Positions 58,583 through 64,000 of a DNA stretch of 64,000 bases are shown here, one piece after another. The notes beneath the pieces are model-generated. The model did not search any database and was not told where the DNA came from. It saw only the letters and a list, made by a program, of their open reading frames with translations. Within the stretch, counting starts at the first letter, position 1. Each line of letters opens with the position of its first letter. A program made the translations under genes and the position numbers. Origin of the DNA: Alitta virens (lineage: Eukaryota > Annelida > Polychaeta > Phyllodocida > Nereididae); assembly GCA_932294295.1 (NCBI GenBank), contig OW028585.1, forward strand, positions 29,372,720-29,436,719, read 5' to 3'.

Positions 58583-59243
58583 CTGAAATATAAAGAATAA
58601 AATATAACAACAACGTCGTCATTTTAAGTTGATTATTAATCGAACTTGCACTTGCAAGTTTAGTGACATCATTGACAGGTGGCCGCACTACCCTGCTGTT
58701 CTGATGTTAAATGTCAATTTTTCTTCGAAGCGCCACTTCACATTCGTGCAATATGAAGCATACAATTGTCCATATCTTTGCTCAAACAACAACCATATCT
58801 AACAAATGTAACATCAATTTGTACCGATAGTTTGAAGTGCTTTTACTAGCGAAAAACACCCATCTGTCATCTGCCACTTGTCCGTGTACATAATGACCTT
58901 GCTTTTTCACCAAGATATATTTCAAATCACGAAACCCACTAATTCCCAGAGCTCTCAAATTCAAACGACAAATCTCTCCCAAGTGATATTTCAAAATGAT
59001 GCCGCATTTCACGAACTAATTCTCGGTGCAAATGTCATAATTATATCTGATATATACATGATATATATTCAAACGACAAAGTTCTCATGTAATATGCTGA
59101 TGATTATTGTGTGTACTTTTTAGTGAAATCAATTACACATCTGACAACTGACATTTGGAACTATGATCTTTCTAACAGGATTCATTTACAGGAACTCATT
59201 ATTATGACTGAAGTTTTAGAACTATATATAAGTCACTAGCACT

Positions 59244-59430
59244 GGGTGGGTGGGTGATTAGGGCTTTATGTCCTGTATTTCTGCACCAGTTGGGCTAATT
59301 AGGACCGGCAGAGACCATGGCAATGAGACCAAGGATGAAACAGCCATCCAACTTAGGCTCCACCGGGAATCGAACCCGGGACCCAGCGGTTGGAAGCCTA
59401 GAGCGCTACCTCTGAGCTAGGCCCCCACCC
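59244..59430 (-). mobile_element. SINE family B, full length, with exact target duplication
   Basis: The minus strand starts with a tRNA-Gly-like head: CCTAGCTCAGAGGTAGCGCT (A box), CTTCCAA anticodon-type loop, and a perfect T arm CCGGG-TTCGATT-CCCGG. The body follows (GGATGGCTGTTTCATCCTTG, GGACATAAAGCCCTAATCAC) and ends in a CCCACCCACC-type tail. Exact 14-bp direct repeats AAGTCACTAGCACT lie at 59230-59243 and 59431-59444. The intact duplication suggests a recent insertion. A truncated sister is at 41248. Confidence 0.95.
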
Positions 59431-60482
59431 AAGTCACTAGCACTAAAAATAAGTCCTTCAACATTGTTTAATGTTTGAACACTTTTGAATGTTTTACTCA
59501 TTAACGATATTCTGATTGAGCCAAAATAGAGCACTTTTTACATCGCGACCATTGTAACCTAGTGTTGTATGTCGCACAAGTAACTTCAGTGCATAGTGAG
59601 TCACTAGCGAAACCACAAAACTGTACACAGCGAGTATTTCATGAATTAGATCGAGAATTCCATAGCTTCAACGATGTCACTAACATGCATTCAATACTTA
59701 TATTCATTATGAATAAATATTATGATAAAATAGCCTAAATTTACTATACCATCAATAATGAATATAAGTCATGATAATATTTACAGCATAATAGTAATAC
59801 AAGTAATAGTTGATTATTTATTGCATAAATCATCAGCAAATTACTATTATGTTACCTATTTAATAAATAACACGCGCATTGAAGTCACCAAGTATTACAC
59901 TATTGTAGTTATCCATATCATAATTAGCCACTTAAAAATCTTGAAACCAACAATAAAAACAAACAAAAAGTAAATATTTACTTATATATCAAAAACATTG
60001 AAGTCTCCGATAACGACAACTCCATCCCCTTCCATAATATCAGCGTGACATCATCCGCATTGACGACGAACGCTAATTCCATTCCCAAATATTAATTCCT
60101 CGCGCTCTAAACCAACACAGTACACACAGTGATGTGATATTCTGACAATTAACACCGTTTGAGGCCAGTTATGTGAGCATGTCACTTTCTAGCCTCCAGT
60201 GATGAAGTTTCTGTGTCAACTGCACCATTGTGACGTCACAGTCAGCCATGAAAAAAACGTTCTAATTGGAATGATTTGAATGAACAAAAGGTGTGTGGGG
60301 ATGAAATACCTCTAGCATGATATATCAGTCAGCTTCAGTACCAAAAAATATCAAAATATGTTATCATTGTATATTGTTTCATTTCATGCACAAATATGTA
60401 TATAGGTGTATCCAATATTGTACAACATCTGAGTAGTGCAATATTGTATTGGATTGCATTGTATGCAAATATAAGACACTAC

Positions 60483-60800
60483 AAGTCTGAAGCCTGATCA
60501 TCCTATTGGACAAGATGCAAGGCAGACAGAATAATGAGATGACAAGGCTTGGGAGTCCACACTAAGTTGAAAAATTCTACCCCTCTGATCAGTTGCTAGA
60601 GACAGATATAAGGATGAGATGATAAAGTTTAGAACTCAGTACATACCAGCCACATATATCACATGAAATATGTTTAACCTCATGGGTGGGGCCTTTAATT
60701 TCCCCTACATAGACACTTGACTACAAAGAGTAAACGTGTTAGTGGGAATTGACATTTGTGTCACCCTCATGAGCAGTTTCAAAATCTATCTATCATTGCA
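60483..60800 (-). mobile_element. SINE family A, rearranged copy
   Basis: Plus-strand view: AAGTCTGAAGCCTGATCATC, GATGACAAGGCTTGGGAGTC, then a second GTTGCTAGAGACAGATATAA with GATGAGATGATAAAG, and CATGGGTGGGGCCTTTAATT. Two 3' parts lie in tandem. TCACCCTCATGAGCAGTTTC near 60757 also occurs at 61618. Confidence 0.75.
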
Positions 60801-61413
60801 TTTTTTAGAAGAATTTAGACACAATCGGCTACACAGATTAAAATTGGCAGAAATTGACGTTAGTGTATTTGTTTTACTGTCACATAATCACATAAATCAT
60901 CTGAACTGTAGACTAATAATTGACACTTTAATTAAGAAAAAAAATTCTATGATTTCAGGCACTAATACAGTAAACCATTCTTGACATTTCAAAGATATAT
61001 GATATAGGATTGAAATCATATTATAAATGTACACAATATTACAAACGTTGTATAAAGTACCCACATATTTCTGTGCAACTCTCAACTTAGCAGTCACAAC
61101 ATTTTAACACATAGTGACCATTTAGCAGTCAGTCGAAGTCCATTATCAATGTTTAAAGTAGCATTAATTTATGTTACATCAAATGGCTGATAAATCATTC
61201 TCTAATTCGCATGCGACAAAATAATGACACGTTGGAAGTCCTGCGCGAGATGAAAGCAAAAATAGCAACCGAATTAGAGTCTTTCGTGTTTGAAATGTTT
61301 TGAATTTTGCTCTAGTCATTAGAGAGTATTTAGACTGTGCCAAAAAAGAGTGCTTTTCACTTTTCTTTTTCGGGTCGATATAAACATGATATAAACATGA
61401 TCATATGTTCATT

Positions 61414-61452
61414 GGTACTACCATGGAGTCACTAGTGACTCCATGGTACTAC
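61414..61452. mobile_element. 23-bp palindromic insertion with 8-bp duplication, copy 2
   Basis: A perfect palindrome centred on ACTAGT spans 61422-61444. It is flanked by exact direct repeats GGTACTAC at 61414-61421 and 61445-61452. The core is identical to copy 1 except for one base. Confidence 0.8.
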
Positions 61453-61539
61453 GTTTCAAACATGCAAGTTTAGCATAGGGCTTATAGCTTTGGTGTATAC
61501 ATGGCACGTCAGTGTATGAACTAGCATGGCCAGGTTACA

Positions 61540-61640
61540 GTAAAGGTCTATATGCTGAAGCGAGTAAAACACCCCACCCATGGGGTAAATGTGTAACATG
61601 GGTGGACTCATCACCTTTCTCACCCTCGTGAGCAGTTTCA
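61540..61640 (+). mobile_element. SINE family A fragment leading into a microsatellite
   Basis: CTATATGCTGAAGCGAGTAA, CCCCACCCATGGGGTAAATG, GTAACATGGGTGGACTCATC, then CACCCTCGTGAGCAGTTTCA and ATATCTATCT. Confidence 0.8.
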
Positions 61641-61900
61641 ATATCTATCTATCTATCTATCAAATCTATCTATCTAATCTATCTATCTAATCTTCTATCT
61701 ATCTAATCTATCTATCTAATCTTCTATCTATCTAATCTATCTATCTATCTATCTAATCTATCTATCTATCTATCTATCTATCTACCTATCTAAATATCTA
61801 AAAAATCCATCTATCTATCTATCCATCCATCCATCTGTCTGTCTATCTGTCTGTCTATCTATCTATCTATCTATCTATCTAAATATCTAAATATCTATCC

Positions 61901-61965
<65 letters not shown>
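61641..61965 (+). repeat. (CTAT)n microsatellite
   Basis: 325 bp of CTAT with AATC, CTGT and CCAT variants, uninterrupted at the right end. It begins at the tail of a SINE fragment. Confidence 0.97.
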
Positions 61966-62119
61966 ATTAGTTTTAACAGTGTCTAGGTTTCTCTACAAAC
62001 AAATTGTCCAAAAAAAAGGCACAAAAAATATATAAATTACATGGTCATTTAATTATACTGACAAATACCCAAAAATTCCGAACGCCTTATTTGACCAGTG
62101 CAATGGTGTTTGAGTTCGA

Positions 62120-62415
62120 AAGGCAGCTAAGAAGTCCTGCGGTTAAGGCCTAGCTCTAATGGCAGTCCCAGGTTTGAATCCTGGTCCAGGTTCTCTTCAT
62201 GAGCTACATCTCAGAGCTCTGGATGTCAGTAGCATGAGATGTTAAATTGGAGGTGCCTTGTGTTTTGGATGTCTATGCTAAGGCAAGTAAAACCCCATCC
62301 AAGGGTAAATGTGTAACATGGTGTGGACTCCAAGCACCCTTATCATCTCATCATTACATCAGCCTGCAGTGGGTAACATAAGCTGACTAAGCTTCAGACC
62401 CAGTAGCAATGAGAC
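62120..62415 (+). mobile_element. SINE family A, best full-length copy
   Basis: The head TGCGGTTAAGGCCTAGCTCT (A box region) and a perfect T arm CCAGG-TTTGAAT-CCTGG show tRNA ancestry. The body follows in order: CTTCATGAGCTACATCTCAG, GGAGGTGCCTTGTGTTTTGG, GTCTATGCTAAGGCAAGTAA, GTAACATGGTGTGGACTCCA, CTTATCATCTCATCATTACA, AGCTGACTAAGCTTCAGACC. The length is about 290 bp. I do not recognise the family name. Confidence 0.9.
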
Positions 62416-64000
62416 AAAACAAATGCGGTTCATCCGACAGAGATGATCTCGAACCCCGTCCATGAAGCGGTGTTCTGGCATAAGAGACATTGTATGGGAC
62501 ATGACCCCGAGGTATTTAGCCATGCCAAGTCAGGCGTCACTTGTTGGGTTTAATGACAGATCATTTTGTTTCTCTGTTGCCCCGGGCCAGTGTTATAACT
62601 TTAGGGTATTTTTAGGAACAATGTGGTCAAAGTTGACTTTGCAGAAGAAAACACAACCTCGAAACACTGAGAGAGATTATAATATATATTTGTCTCTGTT
62701 CTGATTGAATGACGTGAATTTTGATACGTAATTTATAATCTCAAATAAAGGTTAGTGACTTATTGTCATAATTTCTGGTCAACCTCTAAAATACTAATTA
62801 TTAATAAGAATATTTCAGGATCTTGGCTTCTTGTCAGACCATAATGGTGCATTAAAACCTCAGTAAGAAGTCTGCCTCATTATTACGATGTCTTTGACTC
62901 TTTGATAGATGATAGATCCAAAAGCAGGCTTCGACATTTAAAGGCTTGTTCGATTGTTCAGGGGGCAAGTATGTCTCGGACAAGTGAAAAGCTGTTGCGG
63001 TCAAACGAAAGCCTATTGTGGACGAGTGATAACCTGGTTTAAAACTTTTATTTGTACAATTTGACGCTTGAAAATGACCAAGCAAGAATTTCGAGTAAGT
63101 ATACTATAAAAAAAAGTAGCGCCTCGTAAAACCTGTGATAATCGCTCCACATACACTTTACCAAATAATATAAAATACATAAATCTTCATATTTAATATA
63201 TTCATTATATTCAATATTACCTGGATAAATCCACACAGGTTGGAGATGGTACGTATACTGATCATCATTAAGACTATCCATCGTGAAATTTCAATATTTT
63301 GTCCACGATTTGAAGCGGGTATATCTTCGGTCAAATCGATCCAATATAATCCTATATTATCCCTTGGTAATCCGTGTATGTTGTACTCCAAATATATTCA
63401 ATACTGAGTTCACAGTTGTCATAATATCAATATGAAGTTGCATCAATAGTCATATTGAGGATGCATACCTATATATGGTATAATATAGAGTATTATGTAC
63501 ATTGATAAGTATCAGTACATATATATACCTCCTGTAATGTAGGATAACATTATTAATACTATTAATATAGATAACCACTGAATTCATAAGATATTTCCTT
63601 AAACATTGTCATATGCTGTGTAGATCCAAACTGTTATCAGATATGATAATTACCTATCATTTATCTGGGAAAACCATAATATTTGCATCATATTACACCT
63701 TATATATATATTAGATATATATTTGCATTTGGAAATTAAACAGATATGAAATGGACTGCATATGACACAAATGCACGGATTACAGATATCACATTTAGAT
63801 GGTAGATATATTTACCCATTGTCTAGTGAATAGATCTATACAAATAAAGTCGACACTGCTCCAGGGCTGTCTGGGGTGGCGCTTTATCTTGTAAAACACA
63901 CTCAATAGTCTCTACAAAAATTTAATTAAATGTATCGAGAAACCTGTGTGACCTCCCTGAATGATAAGAATGGTCTAAATGTCCCAATGGTTGGTTGGAT

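Larger units (their letters stand above)
58583..64000. other. Upstream DIP2 intron, right edge; no exon recognised
   Basis: This AT-rich sequence contains two or three SINE copies, a long CTAT microsatellite and the second copy of the 23-bp palindromic insertion. I looked for the DMAP1-binding segment (human LSEGDITQKGYEKKR) on the minus strand and did not see it. Confidence 0.7.

Noticed and set aside
59360..59425. Functional tRNA-Gly gene on the minus strand
   Set aside because: The head is fused to a SINE body and enclosed by target duplications, so it belongs to the SINE.
62462..62704. 80-codon plus-strand open frame next to a SINE
   Set aside because: No family resemblance and no supporting signals.

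Overview
The window looks like genomic DNA from an animal, probably a marine invertebrate. It is AT-rich, carries several families of tRNA-derived SINEs, MITE-type inverted repeats and tetranucleotide microsatellites, and holds one conserved multi-exon gene with GT-AG introns. I cannot name the species.

The only protein-coding gene I can support is DIP2 (Disco-interacting protein 2), on the minus strand. I recover 23 phase-compatible coding exons, from 58582 down to 2822. They encode 877 complete codons: the end of the DMAP1-binding region, a serine/acid-rich linker, and the whole first FAAL-like adenylate-forming (ANL) domain. Most of the DMAP1-binding domain (5' exons) lies beyond the right edge, and the second ANL domain (3' exons) beyond the left edge. 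Reading frames join exactly at every junction, and the encoded peptide follows human DIP2A/B (compared from memory).

Layout: 1-2821 is intron. 2822-14567 holds a dense cluster of 18 exons for the first ANL domain; one of them is a 24-nt microexon (11824-11847) I do not remember from vertebrate DIP2. 14568-51829 is a single intron of about 37 kb. 51830-58582 holds five linker exons. 58583-64000 is the next intron upstream. At the downstream end of the 37-kb intron, an ATG exon (14919-14963), with a TATA-like sequence upstream and a good donor, splices in frame to exon 6. It may be an internal promoter that makes a DIP2 lacking the DMAP1-binding half.

The introns are filled with repeats: a tRNA-headed SINE family in both orientations (more than ten copies); a second SINE family with exact target-site duplications; a hAT-type MITE with an 8-bp duplication; a palindromic MITE nested inside another inverted repeat; a 17-bp minisatellite present as two arrays in opposite orientation; 23-bp and 145-bp tandem arrays; and CTAT/GATA microsatellites, some growing from SINE tails.

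The most unusual signal is a 23-bp near-perfect palindrome found twice (56993-57015 and 61422-61444). Each copy is flanked by its own exact 8-bp direct repeat, as if a minimal palindrome had behaved as a mobile element or been left by one.
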